Positions 15,737-24,555 are shown, numbered from the stretch's first letter. The stretch: 64,000 nucleotides of DNA from Hominimerdicola alba 8 (GCF_000178155.2 NZ_ADKM02000085.1:1-64000), one strand, 5' to 3'. Translations and numbers: made by a program. Notes: generated by a model not told the origin, from the sequence alone.

Positions 15737-16805
15737 ATGGGTTATCCATCTGTGACATTTAATATTTTTAATGACTGGTACGCTCGTGATACAAGCAAGA
15801 AAATTCGTGCCGTCCAGAAAGCAAAGGCTCAGGCAGGCAAGCCGCTTGCCACGCACCCGCCTTACGGCTACAAGAAGTCCGAAACGGATAAGAACCAATG
15901 GGTCATTGACGAAGAAGCTGCCGCTGTGGTAAGGAGAATTTTTCAGCTCTGCATTGAGGGCAACGGTCCGACTCAGATCGCCAATATCCTGACTGCGGAC
16001 GGTATACCTACACCGACAGCATATTACCGTTCCAAAGGTATGAACGTATGCAATCAGAACGCCAAAACAAAACGCTGGGGTATGGCAACGGTCATTCATA
16101 TTCTTGAGCGTATGGATTACCTCGGTCACACGGTCAACTTCAAGACCTACCGCAAGTCCTACAAAAACAAGAAGCTGTATGAAAATCCGAAAGAGAACTG
16201 GCTTATCATCGAGAACACCCATGAGCCTATCATTTCTCAGCACGATTTTGATTTGGTGCAGGAGATTCGCAGCCACAAGAGAAGAAGGCAGAAAAGCGGT
16301 ACGGTAAGTCCGTTTGCAGGTATGGTCTATTGTGCGGATTGCGGTAACACCCTCTATGTCGGCAGGGCGCAGAGTATGTCACCTAATCAGGAGCATATGA
16401 TGTGTTCCACCTATGCACACGATTCGGACGAATGCACAGCTCACTACATCAGGACTTGTGTTCTGACGGAAATTATCCTCGGTGAGCTGAATAAGCTCTC
16501 ACAATTTGTAAGGGACAATGAGGACGAGTTCGTCATCAGAGCAATGAGCAACACGGCAACGGTGCAGGACGGTGAAATTCAGACCGCAAGGAAGGCTCTG
16601 AAACTGGCTGAGAAGCGTATCAATGAGCTTGACGATCTGTTTGAGAGATTGTATGAGGACAATGTTTCGGGTAAAATCTCCGATGAGCGTTTTGCTACAA
16701 TGTCTGCAAGATATGAAGCGGAGCAGAGCAAGCTGAAAGCCGATGCCGCAAAGCTGCATGATACGATCAGCCGCAAAGAGCAGAAGAATAACGATGTGAT
16801 CTGTC
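15737..16805 (+). pseudogene. Large serine recombinase fragment lacking the catalytic domain
   Basis: The frame opens in the linker helix of large serine recombinases (IFNDWYARDTSKKIRAVQKA), which normally follows a roughly 130-residue resolvase domain carrying the catalytic Ser. That domain is absent. The Recombinase domain (PPYGYKKSE, IFQLCIEGNGPTQIANIL), the zinc-ribbon (YCADCGNTLYVG with a later pair of Cys) and the coiled-coil tail (about 280-350) are present. At about 16,805 the reading changes to sequence that is the antisense of a conjugation gene on the other strand (LVTSPTNIVAIADFCSS), so the 3' end is cut as well. It is a dead fragment of an element that inserted here. Confidence 0.75.
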
Positions 16806-17610
16806 CTCTAGTGACCTCACCGACAAACATAGTGGCAATTGCAGACTTCTGTTCTTCACTGAAATCGTGCTGAAAAAAGAAATCGGAAAGTTCGATAGTA
16901 CGGTCAAAACTGCTTTTCGCTTCAAGCATATCATTCAGCTTGGAGTGTTCGCCGTAACGCTCCGAAGCAGGCTGATCGAGATAGGCATTGATAAGGGACA
17001 GCATTTCACCAAACTGTGCTTCATCGTAACGCTTATCGAAAAAGTCCGAAAGCTGAAGCTGTGCATCTTCCACCGCAAGCCTGTGCATTACGGGTGAAAG
17101 CGCTATCATCTGCTCCATTGGAAGCCCCTGCTCCTGCATGGTGTGGATAAGACCCACCTCACGCTTTGCGGTATCCAACGCCCTGTGGAAAGCCTGTGCT
17201 TCATCACGGTCAACCGAGAACATCACCTTGCCGTCACGGATAACACCGCTGTATCGTGCATTGGTTTCGATAAACGGCTTGACTTCTTCATACTGTTTCG
17301 GAGTGAGGGTAGACATATACAAATGTCTGTTCTGTGCCGAAACGGAACGGTTTCCGATGACCTGTCCCTTTTCGCCAATACCTACCTGACGGCGCTTGCC
17401 GATGATGTTGTCACGGACAGACCTCACATAAGCGAGATCGTTGCGGCTGACGGTCAGAGTGCCTTTGCCGGTCGGGTAAATTCTTCCCGAAAACTTGATA
17501 CCCTGTTTGTCCAGCGTTTCAGCCATTTTCAGGATAAGGTCACGGTCAGCGGAAATATACTCCTTGTTGGGGATATATCTGTATTCCACATTGCCGATTG
17601 AAAAGTTGTG
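16806..17610 (-). pseudogene. Fragment of a large polyvalent ICE protein (LPD/DUF3849-like region)
   Basis: Minus-strand reading of about 265 codons: FSIGNVEYRYIPNKEYISAD, then MAETLDKQGIKFSGRIYP, VRDNIIGKRRQ and MFSVDRDEAQAFHRAL, ending near SAIATMFVGEVTRGQ. These are pieces of the long multidomain LPD proteins (often with YodL, DUF3849 or helicase-methylase parts) found in clostridial ICEs. The N-terminus is lost where it meets the VirD4 gene, and the C-terminus is lost where the serine recombinase fragment meets it tail to tail. It has no own start. Family call moderate. Confidence 0.6.
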
Positions 17611-19060
17611 AATACATGATCGCAACGAGGAAGTTGAACGTTGCGTCAGTATCGGAGATTATTACAAACAGCGCTGACAGCTCATCACCGAGCATATCAA
17701 GATGCAGTTCGTCATACGAAGTTATCTCCAGAACTTCATCTATGGCAAAAGGCGCTAAACGTGTCGAACAGCTAATTAAGATAGACTTAGCCGTTTTGCC
17801 TGCGGCAAGTTTGTACGCCTTGTATTGTTTGAGAGCAAATGCGCCGAGCCTTTGCTGTTCGCTCTGAGGTGTCATGTGACACATTTTGCGGTATTCGTCA
17901 TAGGCTTTGGCTTCAAATTTGAACTTGCTCTCGCTTTCTTCTGCTTCTTCGGAGTTATCGTCAGACCCCTCCGACTTTTCTTTTTCTTTCTCTTTTTCTA
18001 TGGCTTCGTCAATTTCTTCCTCGGAAGGGAACTGACCGTCAAGCCATGTTTCAAGCATACCGAACTGTATGTCCATAGCATTCTTGAAAGTTTCATCTTC
18101 CTCACGGCACTCAGAACCGTTTATCATTTCGATAAGCGTTTCAAAATTGCGTTCATCTTCATCGTAAAGGGTGAAGATCAGTGCAATGTAAGACGTATAC
18201 AACAGCTTTTCAGCCTTTACCCAGAAGTCATCACCGCCGGGCTGCTGAGAGGAAGAAGTATTTTTTATCAGGACTTCCACGAATTTGAGTATGTCCTTCT
18301 CACGGTTTCTTTCGGAAATATAGGCAAAAGGGTTATAGTGCATACTTTTTGAGAAGTCTATCGTGTTAAAGACTTTTATGTTGTACGGCTCATAGACAGG
18401 CATAGGCTTGCCGTTCTTATCTTTCTTCAAGCCGTTTTTGCCATCCCTCTGATACACTATCCTGCCTTCGCTGTTTCTCAGCGGTCTGCCCCTTGCAAGA
18501 AGATGACCGCACTCCACAAGCACCGTACCTTTTGGATCAGTGATTACATAGGAGCTGTGCATCTGCATCAGGTTCGGCTTGACGAAAAATCTTGTCTTGC
18601 CTGAGCCTGAACCGCCGATAACGAGGATATTTTTGTTTCTCGCATACTTAGGCGATGAGGGCTTGCCCATTGTCAGCGACTCCGTTTTCGTGAGGATAAC
18701 GTTGTTTTCGGGGTTGGATAAGTCCATGTAAGGCTCAATGTCCTTTTCCGTACCCCATACAGCCGAGCCGTATTCCTCGCCCTGCCTAAATTTCTTCTTG
18801 TTCTTCGATTTGATATAGAGAACAAGTCTCATGACACCCGCCAGTACCAAACCGAATAAAATATCCAACGGGTGAAAGCTGGGAAAGACCTTAGCAAAAG
18901 CGACCCCGAGATTGCTCATAAAAGGGAGTATCTTTTCCTGAAATCCTGTACCCTCCGCTGTTCGGTACGCATAGCCGATAAGGTTTCCTGCATACGCAAA
19001 GATCGCATAGGGTATGGCTTTCAGAATGACCTTTTTTAGCTTTCGGGTATTGATCTGCAC
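17546..19060 (-). pseudogene. VirD4/TraG-type coupling protein, truncated
   Basis: The type IV coupling protein of the ICE. Two N-terminal membrane segments (residues 10-30 and 60-80), Walker A in VIGGSGSGKTRFFVKPN (about 155), and MHSSYVITDPKGTVL are typical. A charged linker of about 50 residues rich in Glu/Lys/Ser (EEEIDEAIEKEKEKEKSEGS) is inserted in the middle. After FLVAIMYSQLFN (about residue 485) family members continue with Walker B (LLDEFANIG) and the C-terminal third. Here the frame runs 16 residues into the next fragment and stops. The joint has microhomology: CAACTTTTCAAT fits both SQLFN and HNFS readings. It should be non-functional. GTG start at 19060. Confidence 0.78.
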
Positions 19061-19161
19061 TCGGCAGACAAAGCCTTTCTCATGTTATCGGCATAAAAGT
19101 TCGCCGTAAAAACATCATCGCCCCTTGCCCTTGGTGTCGGGGGATAGGTATGTTCGATCAT
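19036..19161 (-). CDS. Small conserved-looking ICE protein between pcfB and virD4
   Basis: A 41-residue frame whose ATG overlaps the PcfB stop (ATGA) and whose end overlaps the VirD4 GTG start, so the three are translationally chained. Sequence: MIEHTYPPTPRARGDDVFT, then ANFYADNMRKALSAE. No family recognised. The double overlap is the main support for its being real. Confidence 0.45.
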   Translation of the reverse strand: MIEHTYPPTPRARGDDVFTANFYADNMRKALSAECRSIPES

Positions 19162-19634
19162 CTGTGTGTCTCCCTTTTTCTCTCTTTCGATCTGTGTTTC
19201 CTGTGCGGTGACTGTGCAACACGGGCAGCTTCTCTCTTTAACTGCTCCCTCGTGAACACCCCACGCTGGTTTGTCTTAGCGTTTTTCCCGACGTATTCGG
19301 TAAACGCTTTCTTGAAGTTCTCAGTCTTGCTTGCTGAAAAGAAAACATGATAGGTTGCAGGCTCGGTAGACTTGTCCGCTTTCAGGGCAAAGTCAACATC
19401 GTATTTTCTCGCCGTTTTGAGGAAATCACCGATATTGTCCTCACTGACTTCAATGCTGTCGAGCTTGCTGTCAGACTTCTTTTCCAGCTGACGATAGGAC
19501 ATTCGCCCTTTCTTTTCAGCCTTGCCTGCCATAAACTCCTGCAAGGCTTCTTTGAGAATATCCGAGCTGATCTTCTCCGCCTTGATCGTCAGGTCTATCG
19601 TTTTCTTTGTGCCGTTTTCGTAGTCATTAGCCAT
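19158..19634 (-). CDS. PcfB-family conjugation protein (DUF3801)
   Basis: A 158-residue protein of the PcfB/DUF3801 family, an accessory to the coupling protein in Gram-positive conjugation (PcfB was defined on pCF10). The N-terminal part TIDLTIKAEKISSDILKEAL and the middle DNIGDFLKTARKYDVDFALK followed by TYHVFFSASKTENFKKAF are typical. The C-terminus is very basic and rich in Arg/Lys (AARVAQSPHRKHRSKERKR), suggesting DNA or membrane contact. It lies directly upstream of virD4, the usual order. Its start shares one base with the stop of the gene before (TGATG). The gene itself looks complete although its partner is broken. Confidence 0.82.
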   Translation of the reverse strand: MANDYENGTKKTIDLTIKAEKISSDILKEALQEFMAGKAEKKGRMSYRQLEKKSDSKLDSIEVSEDNIGDFLKTARKYDVDFALKADKSTEPATYHVFFSASKTENFKKAFTEYVGKNAKTNQRGVFTREQLKREAARVAQSPHRKHRSKERKRETHR

Positions 19635-19930
19635 CAGGTATCAGCTCCCTCCGGCTTGGGAACTTCGTAAACGGCATACGCCTGATTGCTGAACCACTCA
19701 TGGAGTGCCTTGACAGCCTTTTCCGCTTCTTCTCGGGTGGAATAAAGACCAAACGGGATCTCCATACCTGTTACATCTCTGCCGAACATCTCATAGTCGA
19801 GAAGAACAGATACTTTACCCTCATCGTTCTCATCTTCCTCAAAGATTGGCTTAACGCCGACAATTACGATATTATCGTAATTCACCATCTCATCAAACTG
19901 CGTGTAGATAGTCTTAGCCACGTTCTTCAC
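19634..19930 (-). CDS. Hypothetical ICE protein
   Basis: A 98-residue acidic protein (MKNVAKTIYTQFDEMVNYD; VLLDYEMFGRDVTGMEIPFG; ending PKPEGADT). It looks like a small alpha-beta domain with a helix-turn from STREEAEKAVKALHEWF. It overlaps pcfB by one base and the upstream gene by 17 bp, so it belongs to the same operon. Similar short proteins occur in Tn1549-like ICEs, from memory, but I cannot name the family. Confidence 0.6.
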   Translation of the reverse strand: MKNVAKTIYTQFDEMVNYDNIVIVGVKPIFEEDENDEGKVSVLLDYEMFGRDVTGMEIPFGLYSTREEAEKAVKALHEWFSNQAYAVYEVPKPEGADT

Positions 19931-20111
19931 CGTCCTCTCTGCATATTTGTCTCAGCTTTTCGTGATATTCTTCCTGCAAGCGGTCAAAGTCCTCAAACAT
20001 CGTGTCAATGATACGCTTATCCGTCTTTTCAGCGATCATATCCATGACGATAGCTTCAAACTCGCTGTGGAAAGAATAAAACAGCTTGTCTACTGCCTTG
20101 TATTCGGGCAT
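19914..20111 (-). CDS. Small hypothetical ICE protein
   Basis: A 65-residue, strongly charged, helical protein (MPEYKAVDKLFYSFHSEFEA; IIDTMFEDFDRLQEEYHEKL). GAGGTGACACT lies before the ATG. Its end overlaps the next gene by 17 bp in the same operon. No family recognised; likely a coiled-coil accessory factor. Confidence 0.55.
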   Translation of the reverse strand: MPEYKAVDKLFYSFHSEFEAIVMDMIAEKTDKRIIDTMFEDFDRLQEEYHEKLRQICREDGEERG

Positions 20112-20150
20112 AGTGTCACCTCACAATCATACGCACCACCTCCTTTGCGG

Positions 20151-21581
20151 TCAGTCATCGAAGTCTTCATGGAGAACATTCTTCCGAACATCGTAGTCAA
20201 TGCTCATATCCTCATAGCTTTGGGTGAAGTCAATATTGTTCGCCAGATTGATAAGACAGCTCATCAGATAACTCATGGGGTTATGGATACCCATTGTTTT
20301 CTTCATCACGTTATAGCCTCTGTCCAGGCAAGCCCTGTTCACTCTCAGCAGAGAGTCCTGGACCTCCTGAGCAGAATAAACTATGTCATCAATGACTCGC
20401 CCTCGCCGTGATACAGCCGTCCTCACCATATGGCTGACGATCTGATCCAGCCCGCTGACGGTCATAGTGTCACTTCCGAAAAGCTCTATCCACTCGACAT
20501 ACTCGTCGTATTCGATATTCTCCTTGATGATATTTTTTATCTTTTCTTTGTCTGTGATATATCCATCCATCAATCTTGGGGCAGAGTTTTCAACAAAGCG
20601 TTCTGCTTTTGTGCCTGAAAAAGCCGATTGATTGATAGATCCTTCATCACACAGTATTTTATTTTCTTTATTTTGTTCTTTAGTATTATATTGGGGGCGA
20701 TTTTCTGTCGGTAGAACTTCAAGCGGTAGATCATCAAGATATAGGTTTTCTACCCCTTGTTTTTCACCCTCTTGCGGAGCTGAAAAATCAGCGGTTTTCA
20801 ACATCTCTGTTGAAAGTTCCGCACCCGATACCTTTGCTTTTGCTTCTGCCTTGACCTTTTCTCTGTGCTTGTCCGCTTCGTCCTCGCTTATGGGGTTTTC
20901 AAAGAAGTCATAGACGTACTCAATGCCCTTGCTTGCCGTCATATTGGCATACAGCTTGGTGACTACCAGATAGCCTATGTTCTTCAACTCTTTGAGTGCA
21001 GAGTCGATAGCTGTCTTGCCCTCTTTGCAGATGAACACAAGCCCTGCAACGGAGTAATCCCAATCATCTGGAAAGGAAAGAACTCTCAGGAGCAGACCGA
21101 GGGATTTCAGGCTGATCTCCTTAGAACGGAGAAGCAGACTGCTTACTATGGTAAAGTTGTCGGTCTTATTGACACGACATCGCTTTGACTTGTTGGAGGG
21201 CATATTGCCCTCAGCCATAACAGTGCAGGAAAGTGTCTTGTCCTTCTCCGAACTTTCATAGAAGTCATAGACATAATGTATCCTGCCGTCCTCAGTTTCG
21301 TTCGGGTAGAGCTTTGATATTTTGAGATAGCCCCACTCCTGCAAGTCTTTCAGGACGGTCTCAATAGCCGTTTCTCCCTCTTTACAGATAGAAGAAAGCC
21401 CCTTGATCGAGTAGTCCCATTCTTCGGGAAGTCCCATTACACGGCCCAGCAGACCGACAGAAGCCAAGCTGAGGTTTGATGACCGCAGGAACGAATTACT
21501 CAGCAGAGTAAAGTTTTTCGATTTATGTACACGGCAGACCGATGATGATATGGTCTTGCTCTTTTTTATTTTCTTGCCCAT
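20151..21581 (-). CDS. DUF6017-type replication/regulatory protein with duplicated winged helix
   Basis: A 476-residue protein. Two tandem winged-helix units of about 95 residues are clear by eye: FTLLSNSFLRSSNLSLASVG, then WDYSIKGLSSICKEGETAI; and FTIVSSLLLRSKEISLKSLG, then WDYSVAGLVFICKEGKTAI. Most family members, as I recall, carry one. A low-complexity linker (about 240-320) leads to a C-terminal DUF6017-like region (DEYVEWIELFGSDTMTVSGL; VMKKTMGIHNPMSYLMSCL). Such proteins sit at the start of Tn1549-like ICEs and probably bind the element's own DNA to start replication or control transfer. ATG 21581 with CAGGGTG upstream is preferred over GTG 21590. It belongs to an operon with the small genes that follow. 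Confidence 0.75.
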   Translation of the reverse strand: MGKKIKKSKTISSSVCRVHKSKNFTLLSNSFLRSSNLSLASVGLLGRVMGLPEEWDYSIKGLSSICKEGETAIETVLKDLQEWGYLKISKLYPNETEDGRIHYVYDFYESSEKDKTLSCTVMAEGNMPSNKSKRCRVNKTDNFTIVSSLLLRSKEISLKSLGLLLRVLSFPDDWDYSVAGLVFICKEGKTAIDSALKELKNIGYLVVTKLYANMTASKGIEYVYDFFENPISEDEADKHREKVKAEAKAKVSGAELSTEMLKTADFSAPQEGEKQGVENLYLDDLPLEVLPTENRPQYNTKEQNKENKILCDEGSINQSAFSGTKAERFVENSAPRLMDGYITDKEKIKNIIKENIEYDEYVEWIELFGSDTMTVSGLDQIVSHMVRTAVSRRGRVIDDIVYSAQEVQDSLLRVNRACLDRGYNVMKKTMGIHNPMSYLMSCLINLANNIDFTQSYEDMSIDYDVRKNVLHEDFDD

Positions 21582-21598
21582 TTGTATCACCCTGTCAG

Positions 21599-21859
21599 TT
21601 ATCTCAGCTTCATGTTCGGTATACGCAGCTTGTTCACTGCATAGGTGTTTCCGTGAATGATGATAACGTACTTTTCGTCTTTAAGCTCCGTCAGAGCATT
21701 TCTGACCGTTGACGGCTCGTCCTTCGGAAAGAAAGAACACATCTCCTCAAACGTGCGGTAGTCCCTCTCGGGAACATTGAGCATATTGTCGAGGATCGCA
21801 TAAGCCGGCAGGGTGAGTACACCGTGGTCGTTCGGAATAATTCGCATAGGAATTGGCAT
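21599..21859 (-). CDS. Small winged-helix-like ICE protein
   Basis: An 86-residue protein with a likely winged helix: MPIPMRIIPNDHGVLTLPAY at the start, then FEEMCSFFPKDEPSTVRNAL (helix-turn-helix) and DEKYVIIIHGNTYAVNKL (wing). GGGAGTG lies 9 bases before the ATG. It is the first gene of the leftward ICE operon and lies 18 bp before the DUF6017-type gene, so it probably regulates or assists it. No exact family known to me. Confidence 0.6.
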   Translation of the reverse strand: MPIPMRIIPNDHGVLTLPAYAILDNMLNVPERDYRTFEEMCSFFPKDEPSTVRNALTELKDEKYVIIIHGNTYAVNKLRIPNMKLR

Positions 21860-22060
21860 AAGAAAATCACTCCCAAATACTTTATAAATTAACAGAAAGT
21901 TAAGAAGTTCTGAACCATCATTATTCCAAATTCACTTGACACTAAAGATTAACAAATGATATAATGCTAATATAAACACGATCGTTGCGTCTTTCACTCT
22001 CTTTTGGCGTTCATTTCATTAAAAAGAGAGTTGGTGCTTAAGGGATAATTAAGTCTTGAA

Positions 22061-22095
22061 ATAAAAAAAACGCCCCTCAATCCGAGGAGCGTTAA
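22061..22095 (-). terminator. Minus-strand terminator near the element end
   Basis: AACGCTCCTC / GAGGGGCGTT hairpin followed, on the minus strand, by a run of eight T. It would stop transcription entering the ICE operon from the right end. Confidence 0.7.
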
Positions 22096-22121
22096 AGCAT
22101 ATTCAGTTTTTAGGCATAAAA

Positions 22122-22168
22122 ATAGCGTATAGCGCTCCGTAATTACAATTACTAAGCCTATACGCTAT
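22122..22168. repeat. Long-spaced inverted repeat near the attachment site
   Basis: Perfect 11-bp arms ATAGCGTATAG (22122-22132) and CTATACGCTAT (22158-22168), 25 bp apart. Position suggests part of the recombination region or a small transcript end. Confidence 0.6.
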
Positions 22169-22200
22169 ATTTGGTATTTATTCTTTTAACAACAACTTTC

Positions 22201-22290
22201 TTTCTACCAAGTTTTCGTTTCTACCATCTTTCTACCATCTTTTCAGCCTGAAAATAGTAAAATGCAGTTTTTTCTACCACTTTTCTACCA
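22201..22290. repeat. Five TTTCTACCA repeats (iteron- or arm-site-like)
   Basis: TTTCTACCA starts at 22201, 22218, 22229, 22271 and 22282 in one orientation. Spacing of 11 between two pairs is about one helical turn. They sit within 160-250 bp of the tRNA fragment, where integrase or excisionase arm sites, or replication iterons, are expected. Confidence 0.65.
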
Positions 22291-22390
22291 AATCGACCGT
22301 ATTTTTGATTTTTTCGATTTTGGCTTGATTACGGTCGAAAGGGAAGTAATGGTCATAAAATGCTCGAAATTTCGTCGTTTTCGAGGGCAT

Positions 22391-22430
22391 AAACTGCCGT
22401 GAATTGCCTTGAACTGCCACGAATTGCCGA
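22391..22430. repeat. Four tandem 10-bp repeats beside the attachment core
   Basis: AAACTGCCGT, GAATTGCCTT, GAACTGCCAC, GAATTGCCGA: consensus GAAYTGCCNN, one per helical turn, ending 13 bp before the tRNA-derived core. This is the expected layout of integrase arm-type sites. Confidence 0.65.
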
Positions 22431-22443
22431 GTTGACTGAAAAA

Positions 22444-22496
22444 CTTAAAATCCCTCGAACCAAAAGTTCGTACCGGTTCAAGCCCGGTCAGCGGCA
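22444..22496 (+). other. tRNA-Leu 3' fragment: right attachment site (attR)
   Basis: From the anticodon loop CTTAAAA, the sequence reads as a tRNA-Leu(TAA) 3' half: anticodon stem TCCCT, variable arm CGAAC-CAAAA-GTTCG, T-arm ACCGG-TTCAAGC-CCGGT, then CAGCGGC and discriminator A. The 5' half is missing: upstream bases cannot pair with either stem. A T-rich terminator follows at once. Half tRNAs of this kind mark the distal end of elements integrated in tRNA genes. By orientation, the intact tRNA lies to the left, outside the window. Confidence 0.8.
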
Positions 22497-22499
22497 TTT

Positions 22500-22530
22500 G
22501 CAGGCACTCGTTCGGGTGTCTGCTTTTTTT
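22500..22530 (+). terminator. Terminator of the tRNA-Leu transcription unit
   Basis: GCAGGCAC / GTGTCTGC stem (one G-U pair) followed by seven T. It is chromosomal DNA that lay after the original tRNA gene. Confidence 0.75.
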
Positions 22531-22631
22531 GTTGGCATAATATATATATCCTGAGTTTGTTTTTTGTATGAATTGCCGCAGTTTTATTTCTGTATTAAAA
22601 AATGATATCTGTGTAAAAATCTCGTCTGCAC

Positions 22632-22660
22632 TTGACATCAGCCGACAAATATTGTATAAT
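22632..22660 (+). promoter_or_regulatory. Promoter of ilvB
   Basis: TTGACA (22632-22637), 17-bp spacer, TATAAT (22655-22660). The 100-bp leader shows no T-box motif that I can recognise. Confidence 0.75.
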
Positions 22661-22763
22661 AATTTATTAGGTACAGAAAAATCTGCACACCCGTATAACC
22701 GCCGCGTTAAAGGGCTGACTCGGCTGTTTCGGGATATTTTGTTTTAAATAAGGAGAGATCATA

Positions 22764-24461
22764 ATGCAGCTTAACGGTTCTGATGTTATCGTTGAATGCC
22801 TTCTGGAACAGGGGGTAGATACAATTTTCGGTTATCCGGGCGGCGCGGTGCTTAATATCTATGACGCGCTCTATAAATATTCTGATAAGATAAGACATGT
22901 CATCACCGCTCACGAGCAGGCAGCATGCCATGCAGCTGACGGCTATTCCCGCAGCACAGGCAGAACAGGTGTCGTTCTGGCGACTTCGGGTCCCGGTGCT
23001 ACAAACCTCGTTACAGGTATCGCCACCGCTTATATGGATAGTGTTCCGCTGATCGCCATTACAGGCAATGTCACAAGAAATCTGCTTGGTCTGGACTCGT
23101 TCCAGGAGGTAGATATCTGCGGGATCACCATGCCTGTCACAAAGCATAACTATATCGTCAAAGACCCCGCAAAACTCCCCGAAATAATCAGAGAGGCTTT
23201 CCGCATCGCCAACGAGGGCAGAAAAGGTCCCGTACTGATAGATATACCGAAAGATATCACTGCGGCGATGATCGAGTACGAAAAGCAGGAACCGCTGAAG
23301 TCTGAATACCATGACCCCGATACGACCGAAGCTGAGATAGCTGAGGCGGCAGAACTTATCAAAAATTGCGAAAGACCGTTCATTTATGCAGGCGGCGGCG
23401 TTGTTGCGGCTGATGCTGTAGATGAGATGAAAGAACTTGTCAGAAAGTGCAACGCTCCTGTCGCTCTTTCGCTGATGGGTCAGTGCGCTTACGATAATTC
23501 GGCAGAAAACTACATCGGCATGCTGGGCATGCACGGCACAAAAGCTGCTGCAAAGGCAGTCAGCAATTGCGACCTGATGATAGTTCTCGGCTCGCGTTTC
23601 TCTGACAGAGTGCTCTGTAACCCTAATACATTCGCAAAAAATGCACATATAATCCACATCGAGATCGACCCCGCCGAGATCGGCAAGAATATCTCTGTTT
23701 ATCACCACGTTACAGGTGATGTCAAGCATGCTATCGCAAGGCTGAATGAACTTCTGCCCGATATGCAGCACCCTGAGTGGTATAACGAAGTTATGGGCTG
23801 GAAGCGTGACTATGAAGTCCACATGCAGCCTATCGAGCGCGAAGACGAAGTCCTGCCCGATCAGGTCATAGCTGAACTTGACAGGCTCACCGATGGCAAG
23901 GCTATCATCTCCACAGAAGTTGGTCAGCACCAGATGTGGGCTGCACAGTACTATAACTTCAAGTGCCCCAGAAGTTTTGCATCAAGCGGCGGACTGGGCA
24001 CGATGGGCTATGGTCTGGGGGCGGCGATGGGCTGTAAAGTCGGCAACCCTGACAGAACAGTTGTGAACATTGCAGGTGACGGCAGCTTCTTCATGAACTG
24101 CAATGAACTTTCAAGCCTTGCAAAGCACAAACTGCCTGTTATCGAGCTGGTGTTCGAGAATGATGTTCTCGGCATGGTGCGCCAGTGGCAGCGCTTGTTC
24201 TACGGCAAGCGTTTCAGCCAGACAAATATCGAGCGCGGCACTGACTTCATGAAACTCGCAGAAGCATTCGGTATCGAAGGCGTTCGCATCACCAAAAAGG
24301 ACGAGATAACCGATGGTCTGAAAAAAGCCCTTGAATACGCGGCAGCAGGCAGACCTGTACTGGTAGATGTTGTCATCAATAAAGATGTTAACGTGCTGCC
24401 GATGGTCCCCGCAGGTGCAGATGTAAGCCAGCCTATCATGGAGATCGATCTGGAAAACTGA
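22764..24461 (+). CDS. ilvB: Acetolactate synthase, large (catalytic) subunit
   Basis: A 565-residue thiamine-diphosphate enzyme that joins two pyruvates to 2-acetolactate (or pyruvate and 2-oxobutyrate) in valine, leucine and isoleucine synthesis. The N-terminal domain has FGYPGGAVLNIYDAL and the catalytic Glu in HEQAACHAADGY (about residue 51). The central FAD/Rossmann-like domain is followed by the C-terminal ThDP motif GDGSFFMNCNEL (about 440-451) and LVFENDVLGMVRQWQ. Length is normal for IlvB. AAGGAGAG precedes the ATG. No ilvN small subunit follows; a terminator stands directly behind, so it may be a single-gene unit with the regulatory subunit elsewhere. It is the first gene right of the ICE junction. 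Confidence 0.93.
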   Translation: MQLNGSDVIVECLLEQGVDTIFGYPGGAVLNIYDALYKYSDKIRHVITAHEQAACHAADGYSRSTGRTGVVLATSGPGATNLVTGIATAYMDSVPLIAITGNVTRNLLGLDSFQEVDICGITMPVTKHNYIVKDPAKLPEIIREAFRIANEGRKGPVLIDIPKDITAAMIEYEKQEPLKSEYHDPDTTEAEIAEAAELIKNCERPFIYAGGGVVAADAVDEMKELVRKCNAPVALSLMGQCAYDNSAENYIGMLGMHGTKAAAKAVSNCDLMIVLGSRFSDRVLCNPNTFAKNAHIIHIEIDPAEIGKNISVYHHVTGDVKHAIARLNELLPDMQHPEWYNEVMGWKRDYEVHMQPIEREDEVLPDQVIAELDRLTDGKAIISTEVGQHQMWAAQYYNFKCPRSFASSGGLGTMGYGLGAAMGCKVGNPDRTVVNIAGDGSFFMNCNELSSLAKHKLPVIELVFENDVLGMVRQWQRLFYGKRFSQTNIERGTDFMKLAEAFGIEGVRITKKDEITDGLKKALEYAAAGRPVLVDVVINKDVNVLPMVPAGADVSQPIMEIDLEN

Positions 24462-24476
24462 TAAATTACAGCATAA

Positions 24477-24510
24477 AACGGCGTTCCCCGAAAGAGCGCC
24501 GTTTATTTTT
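24477..24510 (+). terminator. Terminator of ilvB
   Basis: AAACGGCG(TTC) / GAGCGCCGTTT hairpin, then ATTTTTG. Confidence 0.75.
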
Positions 24511-24538
24511 GTCTGAATTTTAAGGCGGATCGCTATAG
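24511..24538. repeat. MITE-like element, 28-bp end fragment
   Basis: GTCTGAATTTTAAGGCGGAT followed by CGCTATAG is identical, apart from one base, to the right end of the full copy at 56,166-56,268. The left part is absent here. Confidence 0.7.
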
Positions 24539-24555
24539 GATCAAGCACAAAAAAA

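Noticed and set aside
22201-22290. A CRISPR array
   Set aside because: Repeats are only 9 bp and spacing is irregular (17, 11, 42, 11).
22444-22496. A functional tRNA gene
   Set aside because: Only the 3' half is present; upstream bases cannot form the acceptor, D or anticodon 5' strands.
22285-22638. A minus-strand 117-residue frame containing MPLTGLEPVRTF
   Set aside because: This peptide is the antisense reading of the tRNA-Leu T-arm, a well-known false gene signature. It marks the tRNA fragment instead.
22707-23930. A 407-residue minus-strand frame opposite ilvB
   Set aside because: Shadow of ilvB codon use; the composition is Cys/His/Asp-rich and no start site is present.
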